The notes: generated from the letters alone by a model not told the origin. A DNA stretch of 7,111 nucleotides from JBBRHF01 sp038223055 (GCA_038223055.1 JBBRHF010000202.1:1-7111); one strand, 5' to 3'. Positions 1 through 5,804 are shown, counted from the stretch's first letter. Numbers and translations: made by a program.

Positions 1-31
1 ATGTTCCCCCTTCCTACCCCACAATCAAGCC

Positions 32-382
32 ATGTTGGACATGCCGGCCGAACAGTTCGAGCAGCTGGTCGGGGCGGCCCTCGACGAGGTCCCACCCGAG
101 CTGGCCCGGCTGATGGACAACGTCGCGGTCTTCGTCGAGGACGAGCCGCCGGCCGACGAACCCGACCTGCTCGGGTGGTACGAAGGCACCCCGCTGACCG
201 AGCGGGGTTCGTCGTACGCCGGGGTGCTGCCCGACCGCATCGTCATCTTTCGGGGCCCGACCCTGCGGATGTGTCGGAGCGAAGACGAGGTCGTCGAGGA
301 GGTCCACATCACGGTCGTGCATGAGATCGCCCATCACTTCGGCATCGACGACGACCGGCTGCACGATCTCGGCTACGCGTGA
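32..382 (+). CDS. Zincin-like metallopeptidase family protein (HExxH)
   Basis: A 116-residue protein, full length for the small actinobacterial metallopeptidase family usually called Zincin_1. The zinc-binding motif HEIAHHFGIDDD is at residues 97-108: H97 and H101 are the expected ligands and E98 the expected catalytic base. The rest matches the family pattern, with an N-terminal helix (FEQLVGAALDEVPPELARLM), an acidic stretch, and a Gly-Trp-Tyr segment before a strand ending IVIFRGP. No signal peptide or membrane segment is seen, so it is probably cytoplasmic. The substrate is unknown for this family. The start at 32 gives the normal N-terminus, but ATG at 41 is in frame and no clear Shine-Dalgarno precedes either. 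The frame is open to the window edge, so a further upstream start cannot be excluded. It converges on yaaA with only seven bases between the stops. Confidence 0.88.
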   Translation: MLDMPAEQFEQLVGAALDEVPPELARLMDNVAVFVEDEPPADEPDLLGWYEGTPLTERGSSYAGVLPDRIVIFRGPTLRMCRSEDEVVEEVHITVVHEIAHHFGIDDDRLHDLGYA

Positions 383-389
383 CACGCGC

Positions 390-1199
390 CTAGAAGAGCG
401 GGTCGACGAGGTCCAGCGCGGGGACACCGCCCTGGATGCTGCGGACCTCGGGCCGCCATCCCAAGGCGGCGCCGAGCGCCGCGACATCGTCCACGGAGGC
501 CGGCGATGCACCGCCGGCGGCGGCGGCGAGCAGGGACCGGGTGAGCAAGCCTTTGCCGTTCTTGGAGTGAAAGCTGATGCTGCGCGCCACTTTGCGACGG
601 CCCACGCGGCGCTCGCAAAGGATCCGCACACCGAGCACCTGGTGGCGCAACGGACCGGTTGGGGTCCACATCGCGGCGTAGTCGGTGCTGCGCAGATCCA
701 CGGCGAACTGCGCGCCCAGCAGCGGCGCGAGGGTGGCTGGAAACCGAGCCCGCCAGTACGACGCGAGGCTGCCCGTGCCGAGCACGACCGCCTTGGCCGG
801 CACCCGGTAGGCCGGGATCAGGTCACCCGCACGCACCACGCCGAACAGGCCGGAGAACACCACGACGCAGCGTTCGGCAGCCTCGCGCTGCCCGGGGGTG
901 AGGGTCGCCGCATCCAGCGCCGCGTAGATCACCCCGGCGTAGCGGTCCAGCGCCGGCATGGTGGGGCTCGTCCGGAGGGCGCGGTTGGCCCTGATCGCCT
1001 CGTCGGCCACGGCAGGGGGCAGGTGCAGCGCCGCGACGGCCGTGTCCCGGTCCGCCCGGCACAGCCGGGCGACGGCGTCGAGGATGGCCGCGCGATCGGC
1101 GCCCAATGTGGGCGTGCCTAGGGGCACCGAACCTCGGCCCAGCGGCGGACTCGCCCCGCCCGGAGCCTTGACCTCGCTCGGGGGCAGCAGGATCAGCAC
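390..1199 (-). CDS. yaaA: Peroxide stress protein YaaA (DUF328/UPF0246)
   Basis: A 269-residue YaaA-family protein. Characteristic segments are the N-terminal MLILLPPSE (1-9), AIRANRAL (68-75), PALDRYAGVIYAALD (82-96), VFSGLFGVVRAGDLIPAYR (114-132), DLRSTDY (168-174) and the diagnostic SFHSKNGKG (209-217). In E. coli YaaA limits iron-dependent DNA damage during peroxide stress and is reported to bind DNA; for actinobacterial members this is inferred by family. The start is GTG at 1199, chosen because MLILLPPSE begins the family. ATGs just upstream are out of frame. No strong Shine-Dalgarno is visible. It lies 45 bases downstream of fadD on the same strand and may be co-transcribed. Residue 10 is Val where I would expect Gly (PPSEGK). 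Confidence 0.9.
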   Translation of the reverse strand: MLILLPPSEVKAPGGASPPLGRGSVPLGTPTLGADRAAILDAVARLCRADRDTAVAALHLPPAVADEAIRANRALRTSPTMPALDRYAGVIYAALDAATLTPGQREAAERCVVVFSGLFGVVRAGDLIPAYRVPAKAVVLGTGSLASYWRARFPATLAPLLGAQFAVDLRSTDYAAMWTPTGPLRHQVLGVRILCERRVGRRKVARSISFHSKNGKGLLTRSLLAAAAGGASPASVDDVAALGAALGWRPEVRSIQGGVPALDLVDPLF

Positions 1200-1244
1200 C
1201 GCGCCATCATGCCGGTCGCACCGACGGCGCTCGGCCGGCCGGGC

Positions 1245-3020
1245 TCAGCGATGGTGGGCGTAGAGCCGCTGCACGTCCTCGTCGAACGCATTGGCGACGT
1301 GTTCCCGGCGCAGCTTCTGGGTCGGCGTGAGATGCCCCTCCGCCTCGGTCAGCCCGACGGGCAGCACCCGGAAGCGGCGGATCGACTCGGCCTCGGAGAC
1401 CTTGGCGTTGGCCGAGTCCACCGCCTTCTGGACCTCGCGGCGCAGGTCCGGATCATCGACAAGCTCGGCCACCGGGCGCACCCGGTCGCGTCCGGCCTGC
1501 CAGGCGGCCAGGGCGTCGTCGTCCAGAGTGATCAACGCACCGACGTACGGCCGCTGGTCGCCGACCACCATGCACTGAGCGATCAGCGGATGCGCCCGCA
1601 CGGCGTCCTCCAACCCCGCGGGGGCGACGTTCTTGCCGCCCGAGGTCACCAGGATCTCCTTCGCCCGTCCGGTGATGGTGAGGTAGCCCTCGTCGTCGAG
1701 CGACCCGAGGTCACCTGTGTGCAGCCAAGTCTCGGCATCGAGGGCGCTGCGCGTCGACGTGTCGTCATGCCAGTAGGCCTCGAAGACCTGGCCGCCGCGG
1801 ACGAGGATCTCCCCGCCCTCGCCGATCCGCAGTTCCATGCCGGGCAGCGCCCGCCCGACCGTGCCGACGCGCTGACCCGCTCGGTTGTTGACGGTGGCCG
1901 CCGCGGTGGTCTCGGTCAGGCCGTAGCCCTCGAGCACGGTGACCCCCATGCCGCGGAAGAAGTGCCCGAGCCGCGGCCCGAGGGGCGCCCCGCCGGAGAC
2001 CGCCCACTCGAGTCGGCCGCCGAAGATCGTGCGCAGCTTGGCGTAGACCAGCCGGTCAAACAGCAGGTGCTGGAGGCGCAGCCCCGGCCCCGGTCCGTGG
2101 CCCTCACGCGCGGTGCTGTAGGCGATCGCGACGGCGGTGGCGCGCTCGAAGATCTTGCCCTTGCCGTCGGCGGTTGCCTTGCGCCGTGCCGTCTCGTAGA
2201 TCTTCTCGAAAACCTGCGGCACCGCGAGTACGAAGCTGGGGCTGGTCGCGGCGAGGTCCTTGACGAGGCGGCCTGCGTCGCTGTGGGCGAGCCGGGTTCC
2301 GCTCAGGATGCAGGCGACCTGCACCATGCGGCCGAAGACGTGGGCCAGCGGCAGGAACAGCAGCGTCGAGGCTCCCGGGGTCTCGAACAGCTCGGGCAGC
2401 ATCCTCACCGCCCCCGTGCACTCGGCGAGGAAGTTGCCGTGCGTCAACTGGCAACCCTTGGGCCGCCCGGTCGTGCCTGAGGTGTAGATGATCGTCGCGA
2501 GTGTCTTTTCCGTCATCGACGTACGCCGGTGAGCCAGCTCGTCGTCGGCGATGTCGCGCCCGCTCGCGACCAGGTCGTCCAGGGTCGGTCTCGTGCCGTC
2601 GCTCTCGAGGACCCAGGTCGCGCGCAGGTCGGGCAGGCGGTCGATCACTGAGTCGAGCCGAGCCGAGTGGCCTCGCGTCTCGACGACGCATGCCCTGGCG
2701 CCAGAGTCGCGCAGGATCCAGGCGATCTGCTCCGGTGCCGAGGTTTCGTAGACGGGCACTGTCACCGCGCCAGCGCACCAGATGGCGAAGTCGACCAGGG
2801 TCCACTCGTAGCGGGTCTTGGCCATCAGCCCGACCCGGTCGCCGACCTCGATGCCGGCCGCGACGAGTCCCTTCGCCACAGCGGCCACCTCGGCGTGGAA
2901 GGCCGCGGCACTCACGTCTCGCCAGGTCTTGCCCTCGCGCCGGTTGAGCAGCACGCGGTCGCCGAGGCGCTCCGCGGTGCTGCTGAGGACGTCGGCCAGG
3001 TTTCTCGTCTGCGTTGTCAC
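1245..3020 (-). CDS. fadD: Long-chain fatty-acid-CoA ligase, FadD15-like (AMP-forming)
   Basis: A 591-residue ANL-superfamily adenylate-forming enzyme. It should activate a fatty acid with ATP to acyl-AMP and transfer it to CoA. All core motifs are present: the P-loop YTSGTTGRPKG (179-189), LPLAHVFGR (223-231), VSGGAPLG (341-348), EGYGLTETT (364-372), TGDLG (435-439), GRAKE (451-455), GGKNVAP (461-467) and, in the C-terminal lid, LTPTQKLRR with the likely catalytic Lys569. Length and internal motifs (GKGKIF near 286-291, RLGHFFRGMG) resemble mycobacterial FadD15. No signal peptide is seen, so it is cytoplasmic or peripheral to the membrane. The GTG start at 3020 sits seven bases after a TAGGCT box and has no Shine-Dalgarno, suggesting a leaderless mRNA. 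It is the first gene of a likely fadD-yaaA unit. The fatty acid chain length cannot be read from the sequence. Confidence 0.95.
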   Translation of the reverse strand: MTTQTRNLADVLSSTAERLGDRVLLNRREGKTWRDVSAAAFHAEVAAVAKGLVAAGIEVGDRVGLMAKTRYEWTLVDFAIWCAGAVTVPVYETSAPEQIAWILRDSGARACVVETRGHSARLDSVIDRLPDLRATWVLESDGTRPTLDDLVASGRDIADDELAHRRTSMTEKTLATIIYTSGTTGRPKGCQLTHGNFLAECTGAVRMLPELFETPGASTLLFLPLAHVFGRMVQVACILSGTRLAHSDAGRLVKDLAATSPSFVLAVPQVFEKIYETARRKATADGKGKIFERATAVAIAYSTAREGHGPGPGLRLQHLLFDRLVYAKLRTIFGGRLEWAVSGGAPLGPRLGHFFRGMGVTVLEGYGLTETTAAATVNNRAGQRVGTVGRALPGMELRIGEGGEILVRGGQVFEAYWHDDTSTRSALDAETWLHTGDLGSLDDEGYLTITGRAKEILVTSGGKNVAPAGLEDAVRAHPLIAQCMVVGDQRPYVGALITLDDDALAAWQAGRDRVRPVAELVDDPDLRREVQKAVDSANAKVSEAESIRRFRVLPVGLTEAEGHLTPTQKLRREHVANAFDEDVQRLYAHHR

Positions 3021-3033
3021 GGCGAGCAGCCTA
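3021..3033 (-). promoter_or_regulatory. Putative fadD promoter -10 box, leaderless start
   Basis: On the minus strand TAGGCT (3033-3028) fits the actinobacterial TANNNT -10 pattern. It is followed by seven bases (GCTCGCC) and then the GTG start codon at 3020. This places the predicted transcription start on or next to the start codon, as in leaderless actinobacterial mRNAs, and agrees with the missing Shine-Dalgarno. No convincing -35 box is seen 16-18 bases upstream. Confidence 0.5.
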
Positions 3034-3039
3034 CGACCG

Positions 3040-3048
3040 TGCTAGGGT
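3040..3048 (+). promoter_or_regulatory. Putative extended -10 promoter for the cspA leader
   Basis: TGCTAGGGT is an extended -10 element (TGn plus TAGGGT), predicting a start near 3055. The best -35-like match, TTGTCA at 3014-3019, is 23 bases away and so too far. The element is back to back with the fadD -10 box on the other strand, making this short interval a likely divergent promoter. Confidence 0.35.
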
Positions 3049-3087
3049 TGGCCCCGGTTGCATAAGCAGTTCCTCGCACGTTCTTTG

Positions 3088-3124
3088 AGACGCTCGCGGA
3101 TTGTTCATCCGCCGGGCGTTTTTT
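3088..3124 (+). terminator. Intrinsic terminator inside the cspA leader
   Basis: ACGCTCGCGGA (3090-3100) pairs with TCCGCCGGGCGT (3108-3119), with one G-U pair and one bulged C, around the seven-base loop TTGTTCA. Six Ts (3119-3124) follow directly. The T tract is on the plus strand only, so it acts on plus-strand RNA. With the nearest plausible promoter at 3040-3048 it would release an RNA of roughly 70 bases, as an attenuator ahead of cspA or as the end of a small independent RNA. Confidence 0.65.
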
Positions 3125-3188
3125 GCATTCAATGGACTTCGATCATTCGGTGTCCGGATGTGGGACGACGATCGACGCGGCAGCCCAG

Positions 3189-3208
3189 GGTCGGCAATCG
3201 AGCCGATC
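3189..3208 (+). promoter_or_regulatory. Small hairpin in the cspA 5' leader
   Basis: GGTCGGC (3189-3195) can pair with GCCGATC (3202-3208) around a six-base loop, with one G-U pair. It lies 16 bases before the cspA Shine-Dalgarno (3225-3230). Long structured leaders are common for cspA genes, but a role for this one is inference. Confidence 0.3.
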
Positions 3209-3236
3209 CTGTTCCGCCCCACAGAAGGAGCACGGC

Positions 3237-3440
3237 ATGACTCAGGGCACAGTGAAGTGGTTCAACGGCGAAAAGGGCTTCGGCTTTATCGCACAGGACG
3301 GCGGCGGCGCCGACGTCTTCGTCCACTTCTCGGCCATCGCGGCTGAGGGCTACCGCTCGCTGGACGAGAACCAGCGCGTGGAGTTCGACGTCACTCAGGG
3401 CCCGAAGGGCCCTCAGGCGGAGAACGTTCGCCCGGTCTGA
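3237..3440 (+). CDS. cspA: Cold shock protein, CspA family
   Basis: A 67-residue single cold-shock domain, the usual length for actinobacterial CspA. It opens MTQGTVKWFNGEKGFGFI, with RNP1 KGFGFI at residues 13-18 and RNP2 VFVHF at 27-31. The C-terminal QGPKGPQAENV is also typical. It should bind single-stranded RNA and DNA in the cytoplasm, acting as an RNA chaperone in cold or general growth. The ATG at 3237 is chosen over longer in-frame starts because AAGGAG (3225-3230) lies six bases before it and the family begins there. It appears monocistronic: a terminator-like hairpin precedes it in the leader and a strong stem-loop follows 21 bases after the stop. Whether it is cold-induced cannot be told from sequence. 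Confidence 0.96.
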   Translation: MTQGTVKWFNGEKGFGFIAQDGGGADVFVHFSAIAAEGYRSLDENQRVEFDVTQGPKGPQAENVRPV

Positions 3441-3461
3441 CCTTGACCGCACCTGCCTGAC

Positions 3462-3499
3462 CACAGAGGGACCCCGCCGCACGGTGGGGTCCCTCTGTG
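3462..3499 (+). terminator. cspA terminator stem-loop (no U tract)
   Basis: CACAGAGGGACCCC (3462-3475) and GGGGTCCCTCTGTG (3486-3499) are perfectly complementary. Three further pairs (one G-U) close a GCAC tetraloop, giving a 17-bp stem. No T run follows, as is common for actinobacterial terminators. Confidence 0.8.
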
Positions 3500-3525
3500 C
3501 GTGCACCGTTGCTCCTTTGGCTTTG

Positions 3526-3548
3526 CGCCGCGGCGCGGGTCCGCGGCG
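3526..3548. terminator. Second GC-only hairpin after cspA
   Basis: CGCCGCGG (3526-3533) and CCGCGGCG (3541-3548) are perfect inverse complements around seven bases. It may back up the preceding terminator or insulate the tRNA gene. There is no T tract, and chance pairing in GC-rich DNA is possible. Confidence 0.35.
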
Positions 3549-3599
3549 TTGACAAGGTCGTGTGACTCCACCGCGACAGTGGGGCTGCGCCGGCTCCGC

Positions 3600-3605
3600 T
3601 AGCCT
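3600..3605 (+). promoter_or_regulatory. Possible -10 box for tRNA-Lys
   Basis: TAGCCT matches the actinobacterial TANNNT pattern and would start RNA about 50 bases before the mature tRNA. A consensus TTGACA exists at 3549-3554 but is 45 bases away, so the two cannot form one promoter. Otherwise 3500-3659 holds nothing I recognise apart from the GC hairpin at 3526-3548. Confidence 0.25.
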
Positions 3606-3659
3606 GACCTGCGCGGGACCGTGGCCGGGATTCACTGCGAATCGTCCTTGCCCGGCGTC

Positions 3660-3735
3660 GGGCCTCTAGCTCAATGGGCAGAGCAGCGGACTTTTAATCC
3701 GCGGGTTGTGGGTTCGAGTCCCACGGGGCCCACCA
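3660..3735 (+). tRNA. trnK: tRNA-Lys (anticodon TTT)
   Basis: A complete cloverleaf of 76 bases including an encoded CCA. The acceptor arm is GGGCCTC (3660-3666) with GGGGCCC (3725-3731). The D stem is GCTC/GAGC. The anticodon stem GCGGA/TCCGC encloses the loop CTTTTAA, with anticodon TTT at 3693-3695. The variable loop has five bases, and the T stem GTGGG/CCCAC encloses TTCGAGT. Anticodon UUU reads Lys AAA/AAG. The gene also serves as the integration site of the adjacent element: the integrase frame on the other strand runs into it and ends within the D arm. Confidence 0.97.
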
Positions 3736-4069
3736 TCGCTGACCGGCGGTTTCTTCCTTCCAGTGGGGGAGCCGGGGTCGTCTTCGGAGCCGATGGGGCC
3801 GAAATGGGGCCGCGCTGCTGAGGATCTGCCGGCTGCGCGCGCGGCACCAGTCGGACGACGGCCTCCGCGGAGCGGCGGGCGACCTCGGGCAGCACGCTCG
3901 CGTAGGTGTCCGCGGTGATCGTGATCGTGGAGTGTCCGAGCATCTCCGACACGGTCTTGAGGTCGGCGCCGCCGGCCAGGGCGAGAGTCGCAGCGCCGTG
4001 CCTGAGGTCGTGAAGCCGGACGGGCGGGAGCCCGGCGTCGCGGGCGAGCCTTTCGAAGTGGCGGGTCAC
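3671..4069 (-). CDS. Site-specific tyrosine integrase, C-terminal catalytic fragment (frameshifted)
   Basis: This is the second part of the integrase whose first part begins at 5139. It carries the HxxR box (HDLRHGAATLAL, His20 and Arg23 of this frame), GH at 45-46 and the nucleophile Tyr56 in ITADTYASVLPEV. The GTG at 4069 is almost certainly not a real start. The conserved frame extends upstream to about 4102 (PEDRSALHPEYV, whose V is this GTG), and no ribosome site is evident. After VVRLVPR a variable linker leads into VGPVGLEPTTRGLKVRCSAH, which is the antisense translation of tRNA-Lys. Such tails are common where an integrase overlaps its tRNA target. Alone it lacks Arg I and the DNA-binding domains, so it should be inactive unless joined to the first part by a frameshift. 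Confidence 0.85.
   Translation of the reverse strand: MTRHFERLARDAGLPPVRLHDLRHGAATLALAGGADLKTVSEMLGHSTITITADTYASVLPEVARRSAEAVVRLVPRAQPADPQQRGPISAPSAPKTTPAPPLEGRNRRSAMVGPVGLEPTTRGLKVRCSAH
3691..3735. other. Probable attachment site (attL-type junction) in the tRNA-Lys 3' half
   Basis: Integrative elements with tyrosine integrases commonly recombine within the 3' half of a tRNA gene, and here the integrase gene abuts and overlaps that half. The crossover core cannot be delimited because the second copy is not in the window. I looked for the T-arm sequence GGGTTCGAGTCCCAC elsewhere and saw none. Confidence 0.5.
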
Positions 4070-5139
4070 GTATTCCGGGTGCAGCGCTGACCTGTCCTCA
4101 GGGTAAACACCAGGCCGCTCTCGACCCAGGCCCGTCCCCAGGCCAGCCGCTCGGCCGCTTGGTGCGCCTTATGTGCGCGCAGCACGGCGACGCTGTCCTC
4201 GTCGAGGGCGACGGGATGCGTGCTGTCGCTCTTGGGCGGCCCGGTCTCGGTGCGGTAGCCGAGCTGCACGATTTGCTCGCTCACCTGAAGGTTGTGTCGG
4301 GCCAGGTCGACCTCGGCCCAGGGGAGCCCTACGGCCTCACCGCGGCGCAGGCCGCGGAACGTGACGAGGTGGTAGAGCGCGTAGAGGCGGTCGGTCGCGG
4401 CGTGGTCGAGGAACGCCCCGGTCTGCTCGGGCGTCCAGACCGCAACCTTCGGATGCTTTCCGGTCCCGCGCCACTGCGCCACTCGCTCGTCGGTCCACAG
4501 GACCGCCTTCGGTCGCTTGCCCGTCGCGAGTTCGACGTGCGCGGCCGGATTGAACGGGATGAGCCGGCGCTTCGCTGCCGTGTTGAGCGCGGACATCAAC
4601 GTCGCGTGGACGCGCCGGATCGAGGCCGCCGACAGGGGTCTTGTGCCACTCGCGGGCAGGCGCGCATCGATCAGGCGGGTCAGCATGGGCGAACCCTTCG
4701 TGGCCGTGCCCAACTGGCGCATCGCGATGTACAGCGCCTCGACGTCCTCGATCGAGAGGTCGACCACCGGAACGTGGCCGAGGCCTGGGGAGAGGTAGAG
4801 ACGGACGTGCGCCTCGTAGGACCGCGCCGTCGTGGACCGAAGGCCGCTCTTGCCGGCAAGCCAGCGATGCAAGTAGGTGCCGATGGTTTCCGTGCTCGCT
4901 GCCAGGTGGGTCCGCTTGTTGACGCGGTCAAGCAGATCGACGAGGGCCTGGTGCGCATCTCGTTTCGTGGCGTACCCGCCCTTGCGGGCTCTGTGGCGCT
5001 CGCCGCCTGGTCCAACAGGAAGCTCGGCCTTGTAGTACCAGCTGCCGTGGTCGGACTTCTTGAGCCGTGGGCAGTCCGGTCCCAGCGGTTGGCCGGCCGC
5101 GTCCGTGCAGCCGCAGCGCTTGAACACCGAACCGGCCAC
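4066..5139 (-). CDS. Site-specific tyrosine integrase, N-terminal and core part (frameshifted)
   Basis: A 357-residue frame holding most of an actinobacterial tyrosine recombinase. It has a Cys-containing N-terminal arm (CGC at 9-11, Cys23), the arm-binding HGSWYYKAELP region (31-41), a SAM-like core-binding domain from about 83 to 195, and the start of the catalytic domain with Arg I in TFRGLRRGEAVGLPW (Arg265) and the beta-hairpin Lys303. It then ends abnormally after SGLVFT. The expected continuation (PEDRSALHPEYVTRHFE) is in the next frame, so one C has been lost from the run at 4103-4101. The repaired gene would run 5139-3671 and encode 489 residues. The GTG start is set by GGAGG (5148-5144) and lies nine bases after the HTH stop. 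The reaction would be integration and excision at tRNA-Lys. Confidence 0.88.
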   Translation of the reverse strand: MAGSVFKRCGCTDAAGQPLGPDCPRLKKSDHGSWYYKAELPVGPGGERHRARKGGYATKRDAHQALVDLLDRVNKRTHLAASTETIGTYLHRWLAGKSGLRSTTARSYEAHVRLYLSPGLGHVPVVDLSIEDVEALYIAMRQLGTATKGSPMLTRLIDARLPASGTRPLSAASIRRVHATLMSALNTAAKRRLIPFNPAAHVELATGKRPKAVLWTDERVAQWRGTGKHPKVAVWTPEQTGAFLDHAATDRLYALYHLVTFRGLRRGEAVGLPWAEVDLARHNLQVSEQIVQLGYRTETGPPKSDSTHPVALDEDSVAVLRAHKAHQAAERLAWGRAWVESGLVFTLRTGQRCTRNT

Positions 5140-5148
5140 GTCGCCTCC

Positions 5149-5412
5149 TCAGCTACTCGTGACCGACTCAGCATGGCGGTCCGGTGGCGCGGCCGTCAGG
5201 GTTGCGTAGCGTTCCTGGGATAGGCCCAGCAGCTCGAGCAGCGGCGCGCTGGGCACCTTGATCTGGTGTCCGAGCCGCAGCACCGGGGTAGGCCACTCAC
5301 CTCGACGTACGAGTTGGTAGGCGACGGTGCGCCCGATGCCCAGCATCCTGGCCGCGGTGACCAGATCCACCACGGCGGGCTGGGGGCGGACGTCTGGCTG
5401 CGGGTCGCTCAT
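5149..5412 (-). CDS. Helix-turn-helix DNA-binding protein, probable excisionase (Xis)
   Basis: An 87-residue protein with a MerR/excisionase-like winged helix. The segment VVDLVTAARMLGIGRTVAYQLVRRGEWPTPVLRLGHQIKV occupies residues 14-53: two helices for DNA contact, then a basic wing. Its position directly before the integrase, with TGA and the GGAGG of int adjoining, is the usual place of the recombination directionality factor, which binds near the attachment site and drives excision. The ATG at 5412 is preferred because it overlaps the stop of the upstream small ORF (ATGA) and starts just before the domain. A longer in-frame extension upstream reads antisense-like composition and overlaps the other HTH gene. 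It could instead be a transcriptional regulator of the operon. Confidence 0.85.
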   Translation of the reverse strand: MSDPQPDVRPQPAVVDLVTAARMLGIGRTVAYQLVRRGEWPTPVLRLGHQIKVPSAPLLELLGLSQERYATLTAAPPDRHAESVTSS

Positions 5413-5543
5413 CGTCGGCTCATCGTGCGCGGGTGGCCCGCGTGGCGGAGCGCGGCGAAGGCACTGGCAACGTTGAATCCGTTGCCGGGCAAACACAATC
5501 CTGCCCTCGCGGGCGTGTGTCCGGTGCTGGCTGAGCGAGACAT
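5409..5543 (-). CDS. Small ORF between the two HTH genes (44 aa, unknown)
   Basis: ATG at 5543 is preceded by AGGAGG (5553-5548), four bases away. The frame runs 44 codons, beginning MSRSASTGHTPARAG and ending HPRTMSRR, and stops at TGA 5411-5409, which overlaps the ATG of the next HTH gene as ATGA. It starts 14 bases after the stop of the preceding HTH gene. No domain, membrane segment or signal peptide is seen. It is basic, with one Cys and several His. It may make a real small protein, or serve only as a leader whose translation couples the downstream HTH gene. I do not recognise the sequence. Confidence 0.5.
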   Translation of the reverse strand: MSRSASTGHTPARAGLCLPGNGFNVASAFAALRHAGHPRTMSRR

Positions 5544-5557
5544 GGATCCTCCTGGTG

Positions 5558-5794
5558 TCAGTGTCCGAGGGGTGTGGGCCGGCTGGGTCGCAGTTCGGCG
5601 ACGAAGGCTTCCAGGTCGTGCCGGCGGATGCGGCGCAGCCGGTCGCCCAGGCGCACCGAGGGCAGTGCCCCGGTGGTGAGCAGCGCGTAGACGGTGTCCC
5701 GGCCGCAGCCGAGTTCGGCGGCGACCTCGGTGACGGAGAGCAGCATCCGGGGTGCGGTGTCGGTGGCGGGGTGGTCATGGGGTGTCCTGGTCAT
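5558..5794 (-). CDS. Excisionase-family helix-turn-helix protein (HTH_17-like)
   Basis: A 78-residue protein with the family pattern MLLSVTEVAAELGCGRDTVY, ALLTTGALPSVRLGDRLRRI and RRHDLEAFVAEL (residues 17-68). This is a recognition helix around GRDTVYALL followed by a wing and a terminal helix. Such proteins act as excisionases or small regulators on mobile elements. The ATG at 5794 is ten bases after the primase/polymerase stop; Met17 is an alternative, and neither has a strong Shine-Dalgarno. It is not identical to the 87-aa HTH protein downstream but has the same fold signature, so one may be Xis and the other a copy-control or operon regulator. Confidence 0.85.
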   Translation of the reverse strand: MTRTPHDHPATDTAPRMLLSVTEVAAELGCGRDTVYALLTTGALPSVRLGDRLRRIRRHDLEAFVAELRPSRPTPLGH

Positions 5795-5804
5795 CGAGTA
5801 AGGG

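Noticed and set aside
376..388. Palindrome CGCGTG-A-CACGCG between metallopeptidase and yaaA
   Set aside because: A one-base centre cannot form a hairpin loop, and it mostly overlaps coding sequence. Likely chance.
321..1121. Plus-strand frame of 266 codons
   Set aside because: Antisense of yaaA, rich in Arg/Gly/Ala with no recognisable domain.
1209..2480. Long open frame of 423 codons on the plus strand
   Set aside because: It is the antisense of fadD, which has full enzyme motifs. Long antisense frames are usual in high-GC DNA, and its translation shows no domain.
3123..3239. N-terminal extension of the cold shock protein
   Set aside because: The family starts at MTQGTVKWF with a good Shine-Dalgarno. 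The upstream part overlaps the leader and its terminator.
3549..3554. TTGACA as the -35 box of tRNA-Lys
   Set aside because: No TANNNT lies 16-19 bases downstream; the nearest good one is 45 bases away.
4090..4110. Programmed ribosomal frameshift in the integrase
   Set aside because: The zero-frame codons TTT ACC CTG give no slippery heptamer and no evident downstream pseudoknot. A base deletion explains it more simply.
4159..5223. Plus-strand frame of 354 codons
   Set aside because: Antisense of the integrase, whose motifs on the other strand are unambiguous.
5413..5778. 209-codon version of the 87-aa HTH protein
   Set aside because: The extra 122 codons overlap the 78-aa HTH gene out of frame and have shadow-like composition. 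The ATG at 5412 is better supported.
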